A DNA stretch of 64,000 nt from Hungatella sp. Lineage in GTDB: Bacteria; Bacillota; Clostridia; Lachnospirales; Lachnospiraceae. Made by a program: the position numbers and the translations under genes. The stretch lies in the NCBI GenBank assembly GCA_009712635.1, contig WASS01000029.1, forward strand, positions 1 to 64,000. The letters run 5' to 3'. Positions 49,420 through 57,207 of this stretch are shown here, piece by piece. Within the stretch, counting starts at the first letter, position 1. Every line of letters starts with the position of its first letter. The notes under the pieces were generated by a model. That model was not told the DNA's origin, did not search any database, and saw nothing but the letters and a program-made list of their open reading frames with translations.

Positions 49420-50341
49420 ATGGAAGTAAAGAACTGGAATTATGATGAATTCCCTGATTTTACTGAGGAGATAGAAGATGCTGTGCGGTTAACAACAACA
49501 GGGAATGAAATGGGAGTATCTTATCATCATGATGTAAAATACGCAGAAGTGAATGGCATTGCATTACATCTGCAAATTCTGAATCCATTTACTAGAAATG
49601 AACCCGATAAAGTATATCCCTGTATCGTATATGTGCAGGGGTCTGCGTGGATGGAACAGGATGTATATGGATCTTGTACCTTACTTGGAAAACTGGCGGC
49701 AAAAGGGTATGTGATTGCAGTTGTTCAGTACAGGCATTCGGGTATTGCAGCATTTCCAGCTCAGGTTCAGGATGCAAGGAATGCAATTCGGTATATTCGT
49801 ATACATGCAGGCGATTATCATATCGATCAGGACAATATATTTGTTGGCGGATCCTCCTCGGGTGGTCAGGTGGCTATGTTCTGCGGAATTGTAAAAGAAG
49901 ACGATGAAATGGATGCAACGCTTTATCCAGGGGTATCGGCAGAAGTAAAAGGTATTCTGGATTATTATGGCGCTGTCAGTATGCTGGAGGAAGATGGGTT
50001 CCCATCAACTTTAAATCATCATCTTCCGGACAGCCCTGAGGGAATGGTTATGGGACATAGTAATTTAAGAGAAAGAACGGAGCTTCGGGAAAAAGCAACG
50101 GTAGATTTATATTACACATGAGCTTGATATAGCGCCGGTTATTATATTTCACGGGACAAAGGATCGTACTGTCAACGTATCCCAAAGTGTCAGTCTTTAT
50201 CGGAAATTAAAGGCTTGCGGTAAAAATGTCAGGCTGTTTTTACTGGAAGGGGCAGATCATGGAGGAGCAGAATTCTGGACGGAAGAAGTTTGCAATATAG
50301 TTGATAATTTTATTAAAACTTTTATGCCCGTAAGTAAGTAG
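49420..50341 (+). pseudogene. Alpha/beta hydrolase with a frameshift
   Basis: ATG 49420 follows AAGGAGAG. The protein shows VYVQGSAW, then the nucleophile motif GGSSSGG near residue 148 and runs to TGA at 50119. The +1 frame continues without pause (THELDIAPVIIFHGTKDRTV, then GADHGGAEFW, which carry the catalytic Asp and His) to TAG at 50341. A single indel near 50,115 therefore breaks a carboxylesterase of about 305 residues. Confidence 0.75.
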
Positions 50342-50343
50342 CA

Positions 50344-50436
50344 GTGGATCTTGATGGGAAAGCTGAAAAACTGAATTGCGATACAGTAGTACTTGCGTAT
50401 GGATATAAATCAGATCATATTTTAGGCAGTATGTAA
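50344..50436 (+). pseudogene. Fragment of an FAD-dependent oxidoreductase
   Basis: The frame reads VDLDGKAEKLNCDTVVLAYG and then YKSDHIL before TAA at 50434, resembling the C-terminal FAD-binding piece of NADH:flavin oxidoreductases. No start; a relic only. Confidence 0.45.
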
Positions 50437-50469
50437 TAACAAATAATGAGACATAAAGAATTAAGTATG

Positions 50470-50500
50470 GGACATTTTCAGTAGAAAGTGTCCTTTATTT
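50470..50500 (+). terminator. Terminator before the second peptide cluster
   Basis: GGACA-TTTTC-AGTA-GAAAG-TGTCC (50470-50493) followed by TTTATTTAT. The next 350 bases (50,501-50,854) are AT-rich, with nothing else visible. Confidence 0.7.
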
Positions 50501-50854
50501 ATAGTTGTAGATATCAGCACATTTTTAATAAAGTATTAAGTTCCAGTCAAGAGGTTTTATATACAATATCCATTAAAAAATATGTATATTAGATTTCATA
50601 ATAGCACCTATATCCTTTCTTTTTCCTAATTCCAACTCATATAAAAGAATGCATGGTTAATAAAATTTACAATTAAGAAGTAATACAACATATTAAATTC
50701 AATAAAAATAATCAATTATTTAATGGAGAATAATGTAACGTTTTAGAAAATAATGACTAGTTTTGTAGAATGTATTTACAAAATAAGATTGCAATGATAT
50801 ATCTTGAATATAAATATTAACAGTACCTTTCTTGAATAAAAAATGGAGGAAGCC

Positions 50855-51154
50855 ATGAAGAGAAGAACAATTATTGGCACGGTAATATGTATATTAACTA
50901 TGGTGATTTTTTTGATATTTTATAATAAGTTACCAGATCAAGTTCCAATTCATTTCGACAGCAAGGGAAACGTGAATTCTTACTGGCCTAAACGTGCAGT
51001 TGTGTTTGGATTGCCAGTTATATTTGAATTGCTGAATATTATAGCCAGTTATTCTCTTCGAATAAAAGGAGAAAATCGCGAATGTATGTATTACATAGTA
51101 CCAGCTATATCAATTGTTACAACTGTTGTGATTCTAATTTTGGGGTTAAGGTGA
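50855..51154 (+). CDS. Short DUF1648/SdpI-like membrane protein
   Basis: A 99-residue protein from ATG 50855 (TGGAGGAAG upstream). A membrane segment is followed by LPDQVPIHFDSKGNVNSYWPKR, characteristic of DUF1648 (cited here in shortened form), then two more membrane segments. SdpI-type immunity proteins contain this domain plus more helices; here the C-terminal part is missing. It could be immunity for the adjacent peptide cluster, or merely a truncated neighbour. Confidence 0.65.
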   Translation: MKRRTIIGTVICILTMVIFLIFYNKLPDQVPIHFDSKGNVNSYWPKRAVVFGLPVIFELLNIIASYSLRIKGENRECMYYIVPAISIVTTVVILILGLR

Positions 51155-51287
51155 TTATATTAAAAATAGACAAATGTTTTTAATTTTCATATTTTATAGG
51201 TTTGCTGGGTTGTTTAATTAATTTATGTTCTGGCAGCAGTAATAATATAATTCAAAAGATTATAAAAAGGTATGTGAGGTGTGCAAA

Positions 51288-52115
51288 ATGAAACGCGATT
51301 TGAATAAACCAATTGTAATTCATTGGTGTATGAATAATTGTAATAAACAGGGGCAGATTCCAAAAGGTGTTATTGAAGGCAAAATACGACAGGCGGAACC
51401 CATTAAGATACGGTTTATTAATCCGAGGTCGCAGGAGGATTGGAGAATAATTGAATCCTTTGCAAATGAGAGTAGTGACATTAAAGAGATTCAAGTAGAA
51501 TATGACTTTTTAGAATATGATATTAAGCACTGTATTGATATTGATATAGAAAAAAAACTTATTTATTTAGTAGCATTTAGCGGAACATCTTATCTGGATC
51601 ATGACGCAAGAAACAGACTTTGCAACATGATAAAAAAGCAGGATAACTTTAAAATAATTGTATATATATCACATAAGAATATAGCTGAAAGTGTTTGCTT
51701 TATTCAAAGTGTGTATAATGAGGTAAAACAAGGTGAGTTTATTATAAAACCTGAAAAGAATATAAAAAATGAGTTGACGGATATAAGCGTTCTTCATGAA
51801 GCCATCTCTCAAATTGCTGAATTATACAAATTATTTCCAGACATTAAACTATCTGTTTATGATGAGGAAAAGATTGTAAGGGATATTATTAGGCTGCCTT
51901 ATTATATGTATGGAAATATGTATATCACCGGTGATGGTAATATAAGTATGTATAGCTTTATGCCTGCATACAATTACGGTTTGTCAGATCCACAAGTCAC
52001 TTTGGAAGAGGCATGGAGAAAATTATATCATGAACATGCAACATGTGATCTGGAAAAAATTCTGGAATACCCCAGGTACTGGTTTAAATATTTTAACAGG
52101 AAGGAGATAAAATGA
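51288..52115 (+). CDS. Cysteine-poor radical-SAM/SPASM-like protein
   Basis: About 275 residues from ATG 51288 behind GAGGTG. The N-terminus IHWCMNNCNKQG sits where a radical SAM enzyme would have CxxxCxxC, but only a C-x3-C is present. The C-terminus (NMYITGDGNISMYSFMPAYN, then VTLEEAWRKLY) follows the layout of SPASM tails, with the cluster cysteines replaced. It is therefore probably a radical SAM relative that lost its iron-sulfur cluster, perhaps a binding partner. It starts the operon. Confidence 0.55.
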   Translation: MKRDLNKPIVIHWCMNNCNKQGQIPKGVIEGKIRQAEPIKIRFINPRSQEDWRIIESFANESSDIKEIQVEYDFLEYDIKHCIDIDIEKKLIYLVAFSGTSYLDHDARNRLCNMIKKQDNFKIIVYISHKNIAESVCFIQSVYNEVKQGEFIIKPEKNIKNELTDISVLHEAISQIAELYKLFPDIKLSVYDEEKIVRDIIRLPYYMYGNMYITGDGNISMYSFMPAYNYGLSDPQVTLEEAWRKLYHEHATCDLEKILEYPRYWFKYFNRKEIK

Positions 52116-52327
52116 GATTTAGATTTACTGGTATATTTGATCTGTTTAATCAGAAAAACGAGTATTATCTAATAAATAAAAAACTGGATACTATTATACA
52201 GATAAACGAGTCCATGTATAAAGTACTGAGTAATGCCAAACAGGGGACAGAACTTAACTGCAATGAAATAAATTTGAATACTATGAATATTTTAATTTAC
52301 AACCGAGTATTGGAGGCGATTAATTGA
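52112..52327 (+). CDS. Small protein, possibly PqqD-like
   Basis: A 71-residue protein overlapping both neighbours by 4 bases. The segment NEYYLINKKLDTIIQINESMYKVLS looks like the hairpin-plus-helix of PqqD-like leader-binding domains (split at about residue 14-38), but the fold is incomplete. Its place in a tightly coupled operon favours a leader-binding role. Confidence 0.5.
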   Translation: MRFRFTGIFDLFNQKNEYYLINKKLDTIIQINESMYKVLSNAKQGTELNCNEINLNTMNILIYNRVLEAIN

Positions 52328-53640
52328 AGGTTGTCTTGGTTAATACTGATTTTACATATGAAGCTGATCTTAATGTGAAGGTGCAGCCATTAACGATGTA
52401 TACCATAGCGGGCATAATCAGCCCGTATGTTGATGAGGTCAAAATTATCGAGCCCATGAAATACAGATTACAGAATCTTCAGGATAAGTATTTTTCTGTT
52501 CTTCTATCAGAAGCCCGGGATTCTGACCTGATTGCTTTCACAGTAAATTCTTTTTCCTGGTTTGAAATATCAAATATGTGTAAAAAGATTAAAGAAACTC
52601 TGGGAGATAAAAAAATTGTTGTTGGTGGTATACATGTATCATTTTTCTATAAAGAAATTCTGGAAAACAATCCGCAGATAGATTTTGCTTTGGTAGGGGA
52701 AGCTGAGAAATCATTTCCAAGTCTTATAAAATATTTAAACGGTCAGCTTAGTATCGAACAAGTTCCAAATTTAAAGTATATACACAATAATAAGTTTATT
52801 TCAAACAATAATGCACCACTGGTGGACTTTAGAAGAGAGAAAATTCCCTTACCGAGATATGATCTGTTGGAAAAAAAATTTTTTGACAGATTGACATTTG
52901 AGGCATCCAGAGGTTGTATGGGAAACTGTAAATTCTGCTCGGTTTTACATAAGCGCAGCTGGAGAAACTATGGTGAAGAAGAAGTCCTTACAAGAATGAC
53001 AGAATTTAAGAAGCATTTGGATGAAAAATGTAAGAATAAAGATTTTATTTTTACCGATGATTGTTTTACTACTGATTCTATCTGGGCAAAACAAGTACTA
53101 CAGGGAATGATGGATCTTGGCTTCCAAAGCTACAATATGCTGATTGAGGCCAGAGCAAAAAATTTATGGGATGAGAGTTTGCTTGAAGTCATCAGCAGTT
53201 ATGATAATCTTCATATTCAGATTGGCATAGAGAGCGGATACGATGAGGGACTCTCGCGGATTAATAAAGAGATAAGAGTTTCTGATATTATAAAGACAAT
53301 GTCTTTGCTGGAAAAATATAAAATCTGCAAAAATGTATTCACCTCATTTATCATTGGTTTTCCATGGGAAACTAAAAAAGAGTGCATGAAAACAATTCAA
53401 TTTGCTGCTTTTCTCAACGATCAGTACGGGATTGAAGTAAATGTTGCATGGTGGATGCCATTGCCGTCCAGGCTTTTTTTTAGCTACATCGGTGATAATA
53501 ATATTTTTAATATGGAGAATTTTGCTATGGACTCAAAGATTTTCAATTACTCGCATCCAAACATTAGTGCAGATGATTTATCAAGCATAAATATATGTGA
53601 TTTTTTATATAAAAATATGGGAATAACCTGGAGATTATAA
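52324..53640 (+). CDS. B12-binding-type radical SAM enzyme
   Basis: A 438-residue protein starting at TTG 52324 (GGAGGCG upstream, overlap TTGA). Residues 1-160 resemble a cobalamin-binding domain (IVVGGIHVSF, LVGEAE), and the radical SAM motif RGCMGNCKFC is near residue 197, followed by FTDDCF and QIGIESG. Enzymes of this class methylate unreactive carbons in peptides, as in polytheonamide maturation. The Asp-x-His-x-x-Gly cobalamin ligand is not evident, so B12 use needs proof. Confidence 0.82.
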   Translation: MKVVLVNTDFTYEADLNVKVQPLTMYTIAGIISPYVDEVKIIEPMKYRLQNLQDKYFSVLLSEARDSDLIAFTVNSFSWFEISNMCKKIKETLGDKKIVVGGIHVSFFYKEILENNPQIDFALVGEAEKSFPSLIKYLNGQLSIEQVPNLKYIHNNKFISNNNAPLVDFRREKIPLPRYDLLEKKFFDRLTFEASRGCMGNCKFCSVLHKRSWRNYGEEEVLTRMTEFKKHLDEKCKNKDFIFTDDCFTTDSIWAKQVLQGMMDLGFQSYNMLIEARAKNLWDESLLEVISSYDNLHIQIGIESGYDEGLSRINKEIRVSDIIKTMSLLEKYKICKNVFTSFIIGFPWETKKECMKTIQFAAFLNDQYGIEVNVAWWMPLPSRLFFSYIGDNNIFNMENFAMDSKIFNYSHPNISADDLSSINICDFLYKNMGITWRL

Positions 53641-53700
53641 TGTTCACTGCGAATACTTTAATGAAATATTAAAAATAAATGATATAAAGGAGGGATTTAC

Positions 53701-54762
53701 ATGAAGGTATTAGATCATTTTTTGATAGGACAGCAATTATGTAATTACAACAAAAGTTCCATTCAAAAAGAATATGGGAATTTAAAAGGGCCGCTAAATA
53801 TTATGTGGGATATGACAAACAGATGCAACCTGCATTGTATGCATTGTTACAATGGCAGTGGTGAGGAACCCCGGTATAAGGACTTATCCGATGAGGATAT
53901 GATGGTCATAGGCAGACATATAGTGGAGGCAGGAATCCCAATTGTGTGCTTTTGCGGTGGAGAACCATTGTTAAGGTATTCGCTAATTGTCAGGCTGGCA
54001 AATTTGTTATCTGAAAACGGCATACTGGTTAATATGGTAACAAACGGCCTTCTTTTGACAAAGGAAAGAATTAAAGAGCTTAAAAACAACGGGATTAACG
54101 GTATACAAATCAGCCTGGACTCGTATTCACCAGAAGTTCACGACAAATTCAGAGGGAGAACCGGAGCGTATCAGAAGGCAATGAGTGCTATTGAGAATAT
54201 TCTTCTGTCCGGTATAGTGCCGGAAGTGACGTTTATTCCTACCAAAGTTAATTATATGGATGTTGGCGGAGTAATAGATATATTATACAAAATGGGAATA
54301 AAAAAGTTAAACTCTATGCCTTTTATTCCAATAGGGAGGGGCTATGATAATAAAAAGAAGTTAAAGATGAGCAGCCGGGAGCAATGGGAATTTGATTGGA
54401 TCATACACAGAAAAAGGCTGGAATATATGGATTTCGAATTTAATAACGGAGATCCGTTAGAGCATATTTATCTATTCTCACAAAATCCATACGCAAAAAC
54501 CATTACATATGAAATACGGTGCAATGGCGATATAGTTGTGAGTCCCTATTTACCGTTCCTTTATGGCAACGCGGTGGAATCTTCACTTAATGAGTTATGG
54601 GATGCAGGGTTGAAGGATATTTGGAGAACACCTCTGGTCAGAAATGCCTCTGAAAGGATAATTTCACTTGAAGAAATTGAAAATCAGGATAACATGCCGT
54701 GGAACAATGAGGATTATCAAATGTATGAGGGAGGGGTATACGATGTTCTATACCAGAGTTAA
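53701..54762 (+). CDS. Radical SAM peptide-modifying enzyme, candidate epimerase
   Basis: A 353-residue protein with AAGGAGGG before ATG 53701. TNRCNLHCMHCYN gives the cluster motif near residue 40, then FCGGEPLLR and NGIQISLDS. The C-terminal region (EIRCNGDIVVSPYLPFLYGN, LNELW) is a reduced SPASM-like tail with one Cys, so probably few or no auxiliary clusters. In polytheonamide-like pathways a radical SAM epimerase alternates D- and L-residues; this enzyme is the best candidate for that step, by inference. Confidence 0.8.
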   Translation: MKVLDHFLIGQQLCNYNKSSIQKEYGNLKGPLNIMWDMTNRCNLHCMHCYNGSGEEPRYKDLSDEDMMVIGRHIVEAGIPIVCFCGGEPLLRYSLIVRLANLLSENGILVNMVTNGLLLTKERIKELKNNGINGIQISLDSYSPEVHDKFRGRTGAYQKAMSAIENILLSGIVPEVTFIPTKVNYMDVGGVIDILYKMGIKKLNSMPFIPIGRGYDNKKKLKMSSREQWEFDWIIHRKRLEYMDFEFNNGDPLEHIYLFSQNPYAKTITYEIRCNGDIVVSPYLPFLYGNAVESSLNELWDAGLKDIWRTPLVRNASERIISLEEIENQDNMPWNNEDYQMYEGGVYDVLYQS

Positions 54763-55546
54763 AAAAAGTTATGTTGGGCTTCTTAGAGAAGAAGAAAACG
54801 GTACAAGACTTTTTTATCCTGTATCCTATTCAAAACCTCATTTTATGAACAAGTCCGTATATGAAATATGGAATCTCATTGAAAATAGGACGGAAGAAGA
54901 TATTGTTGAGGTAATGAAAAAAAAATATCCAAAGGTTGGAGAAGACCGGTTAAGAAAAGATGTGAAACATACAATAGCATATTTTATTAATTTAGAGATG
55001 GTAAAGGAGGTAAATGAGTGTATGGAAGAAAAGGTGTGTGATATTTGTATGTTTGAGGAAAAGGACTTTACAAATGCTTCAAAATTTATTATGAGTACTG
55101 GCGGTGTGGCTACAGACAAGAATTTTCTGTTTACATCCAATCATCTGCAGGGTGAAACATTTAAAAGTTATTATAAAGCTATAAATATGCGCACAAATCA
55201 TTTTCACCAAATTGAAGTTTTTCTGAATGTTGTTGACAAAGAAACAGAAGAAAACATCGGAGTTATTGGCATATATGTGTGCCCAAATAATTCGGTAGTA
55301 TATGTCACAACAATTGTTCTCAGTAACAAATCCAATCTGGAAAGTGCATTGAATGGATTGGAAACAATGCTGCGGAATCAGACTGTAAAAGAGATCAAAA
55401 TCAAGTTTGCCGATGATAGCAGTGTGGACGAACAACTGTTTTGTAGTTTGGGCTTTAAAAAGGAAAGTGTTATCTTATTTGAGACAATTAATGGTGGGGA
55501 CTTTTTTATATACGGTAAGGAAATTGAAAGGGAGAGAGTATGTTAA
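54743..55546 (+). CDS. PqqD-like domain fused to GNAT-like domain
   Basis: 267 residues from ATG 54743, chosen because GAGGGAGGGG precedes it. Residues 1-95 look PqqD-like (LFYPVSYSKPHFMNKSVYEI, then IVEVMKKKYP and LINLEMVKEV-like helices). The C-terminal half (GVIGIYVCPNN, then FCSLGFKKESVILFE) resembles a GNAT acetyltransferase. The combination suggests leader-guided acylation or a structural adaptor. Overlaps both neighbours. Confidence 0.65.
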   Translation: MFYTRVKKSYVGLLREEENGTRLFYPVSYSKPHFMNKSVYEIWNLIENRTEEDIVEVMKKKYPKVGEDRLRKDVKHTIAYFINLEMVKEVNECMEEKVCDICMFEEKDFTNASKFIMSTGGVATDKNFLFTSNHLQGETFKSYYKAINMRTNHFHQIEVFLNVVDKETEENIGVIGIYVCPNNSVVYVTTIVLSNKSNLESALNGLETMLRNQTVKEIKIKFADDSSVDEQLFCSLGFKKESVILFETINGGDFFIYGKEIERERVC

Positions 55547-56907
55547 GAGCAGATATTAATAATAACAAAGCTGAGCAATTTGGTAGATGGCTTAATGAAA
55601 GTAATTATGCATTTATTTATAAATCGATGGCAGGCATTTTTAATACTGTTGAACCATGGATTGAAGAGAAACAAATTGAAGTGATGTTGAATGATCTGAG
55701 TGCTGATGACAGCTGTATCGTAGAATTTTTTCTGTTGGGATATGGTAAGGAAAAAAGTGAATTGCTGAGGATTTTAGGCAGAGAAAATTATGAATTTCTA
55801 TTGGAAACGGGTTTCGCAAGTGAAAACGAAAATCTTATTGATCCGCAGGGGTTTTGCATATTACCCATAGAGGATTTGTTTTTAATAGTGAGCCTGCCCA
55901 GTTGCTATAAGAATGCAAAACAGCGTATTTCCGACATTTATATCGGTTCAGATTCTACAAAGCTGATGAAATACATAAAGAAGGGAACGTATGAAAGTAT
56001 ACTCGATTTATGCGCAGGGTCAGGTGTGCAGGGATTAAATGTTGCTGCTTATGCAGATAAGGTGGTGGAAGTTGAATTAAATGATATTGCATATAATGCC
56101 GCTCTCCTGAATGCGAAAATCAATGGGGTAAGTCAGGATAAATATGAAGTCCGAAAAGGTGATTTATATAATGTAGTTACCGAAAAATTTGATTGCATCA
56201 TTAGTAATCCGCCCTTTGTTCCGGTTCCTAAGGATATAACTTTTCCTTTGTGCGGAGACGGCGGAGAAGACGGACTGGATATTGTAAGAACTATTGTCGG
56301 TGGGTTTGAAAAATTCTTGAAACCTTCAGGAAAGGCATATATGGTACTTGAATGTATTGGAAATGAGGAGAAGCCTTATGTGGTGGATTGCATGAAAGAG
56401 GTCTTGAAAACCGGAATAATAAATGTTTCCATGATTAATAGGCAGCAAATCGAGTTTCAGGCGGATGCATCTGCAAAAATAGCTATTTCCATATACAATG
56501 ATCCCCAAAACTATGATATGTACTATAAGGCATGGATGAATATGTTTATAAGAAATAACGCTACGTATATATATCCGGTTGTTGTTGAATATGTCAACAA
56601 TGACAAAGCGCTGGAAGTGAACTACTTGAGAAATTACAGCAAATGGTCGTTGGATTCTGAGTTTGAAGTTACCTCTGGCGTTGAGATTTCTGAATGTAAT
56701 AAGCAATATTTCGCAGCTTATGAAAAGGGGAAAACAAAAGCTGTTTTTGATGAAGAAGTGAAAGACTTACTAGAGAACAGCGGGAACAAGAGTATAAGAA
56801 CCAGAATAAAGGATTGCATGGATACGGGTGCTTATATTAAAAAAATAAAAAGTACATTAAAAGCGGTTAGTGGCTTGGAAGCTCAGGGGATTATAGTCAA
56901 AAAATAA
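55540..56907 (+). CDS. Class I SAM methyltransferase, HemK/PrmC-like
   Basis: 455 residues, overlapping the previous gene by 7 bases. The SAM motif LDLCAGSGVQG is near 157 and the catalytic NPPF near 224; NPPY/F enzymes methylate amide or ring nitrogens (glutamine in PrmC, adenine in DNA). Methylation of asparagine side-chain amides in the Asn-rich precursor would fit this chemistry exactly and parallels PoyE in polytheonamide. The 150-residue N-terminal region could bind the peptide. Confidence 0.82.
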   Translation: MLRADINNNKAEQFGRWLNESNYAFIYKSMAGIFNTVEPWIEEKQIEVMLNDLSADDSCIVEFFLLGYGKEKSELLRILGRENYEFLLETGFASENENLIDPQGFCILPIEDLFLIVSLPSCYKNAKQRISDIYIGSDSTKLMKYIKKGTYESILDLCAGSGVQGLNVAAYADKVVEVELNDIAYNAALLNAKINGVSQDKYEVRKGDLYNVVTEKFDCIISNPPFVPVPKDITFPLCGDGGEDGLDIVRTIVGGFEKFLKPSGKAYMVLECIGNEEKPYVVDCMKEVLKTGIINVSMINRQQIEFQADASAKIAISIYNDPQNYDMYYKAWMNMFIRNNATYIYPVVVEYVNNDKALEVNYLRNYSKWSLDSEFEVTSGVEISECNKQYFAAYEKGKTKAVFDEEVKDLLENSGNKSIRTRIKDCMDTGAYIKKIKSTLKAVSGLEAQGIIVKK

Positions 56908-56966
56908 TATTGATATATTGTTAATTGATACAATATATAAATTATAAGAGAGAGGAGGAAGTACTT

Positions 56967-57131
56967 ATGGATTTAATGATGGATGAATATATGAGCCCTG
57001 AAATTGTAGTGGACGATGGCAGAGTTGAACCGCAGGCACTTGTGCTTGTGAATGTCAATGTACTTGTGAATGTAAATGCAAACGTAAATGCCAATGCAAA
57101 TGCTAATGCAAACGTAAATGCAAACGTTTAA
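56967..57131 (+). CDS. Asn-X alternating RiPP precursor peptide
   Basis: A 54-residue peptide from ATG 56967, preceded by GAGGAGG. The leader (residues 1-25) is acidic: MDLMMDEYMSPEIVVDDGRV followed by EPQAL. From residue 29 on, every odd residue is Asn except Leu33 (12 of 13), and every even residue is Val or Ala, to the very end. Hexanucleotide-like repeats (AATGCA, AACGTA) encode it. The gene lies between maturation enzymes and an exporter. The pattern suits a beta-helical, channel-like product with Asn side chains outside or inside; that is inference. Confidence 0.85.
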   Translation: MDLMMDEYMSPEIVVDDGRVEPQALVLVNVNVLVNVNANVNANANANANVNANV

Positions 57132-57150
57132 ACAGCAGAAAAAGAACAAT

Positions 57151-57179
57151 AGAGGAGCTATGAGGTTTTCGGCTCCTCT
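57151..57179 (+). other. Hairpin after the Asn-rich precursor gene
   Basis: AGAGGAGC (57151-57158) pairs with GCTCCTCT (57172-57179); there is no T-run. It could stabilise the precursor mRNA or partly block transcription into the exporter gene. Confidence 0.55.
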
Positions 57180-57207
57180 CAAAAAATAAGGGGTGTAGAG
57201 GTAAGAC

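Noticed and set aside
57050-57131. Repeat tract as a CRISPR array or simple non-coding microsatellite
   Set aside because: Units are six bases with no spacers, and the tract is in frame in a gene with start, leader and stop.
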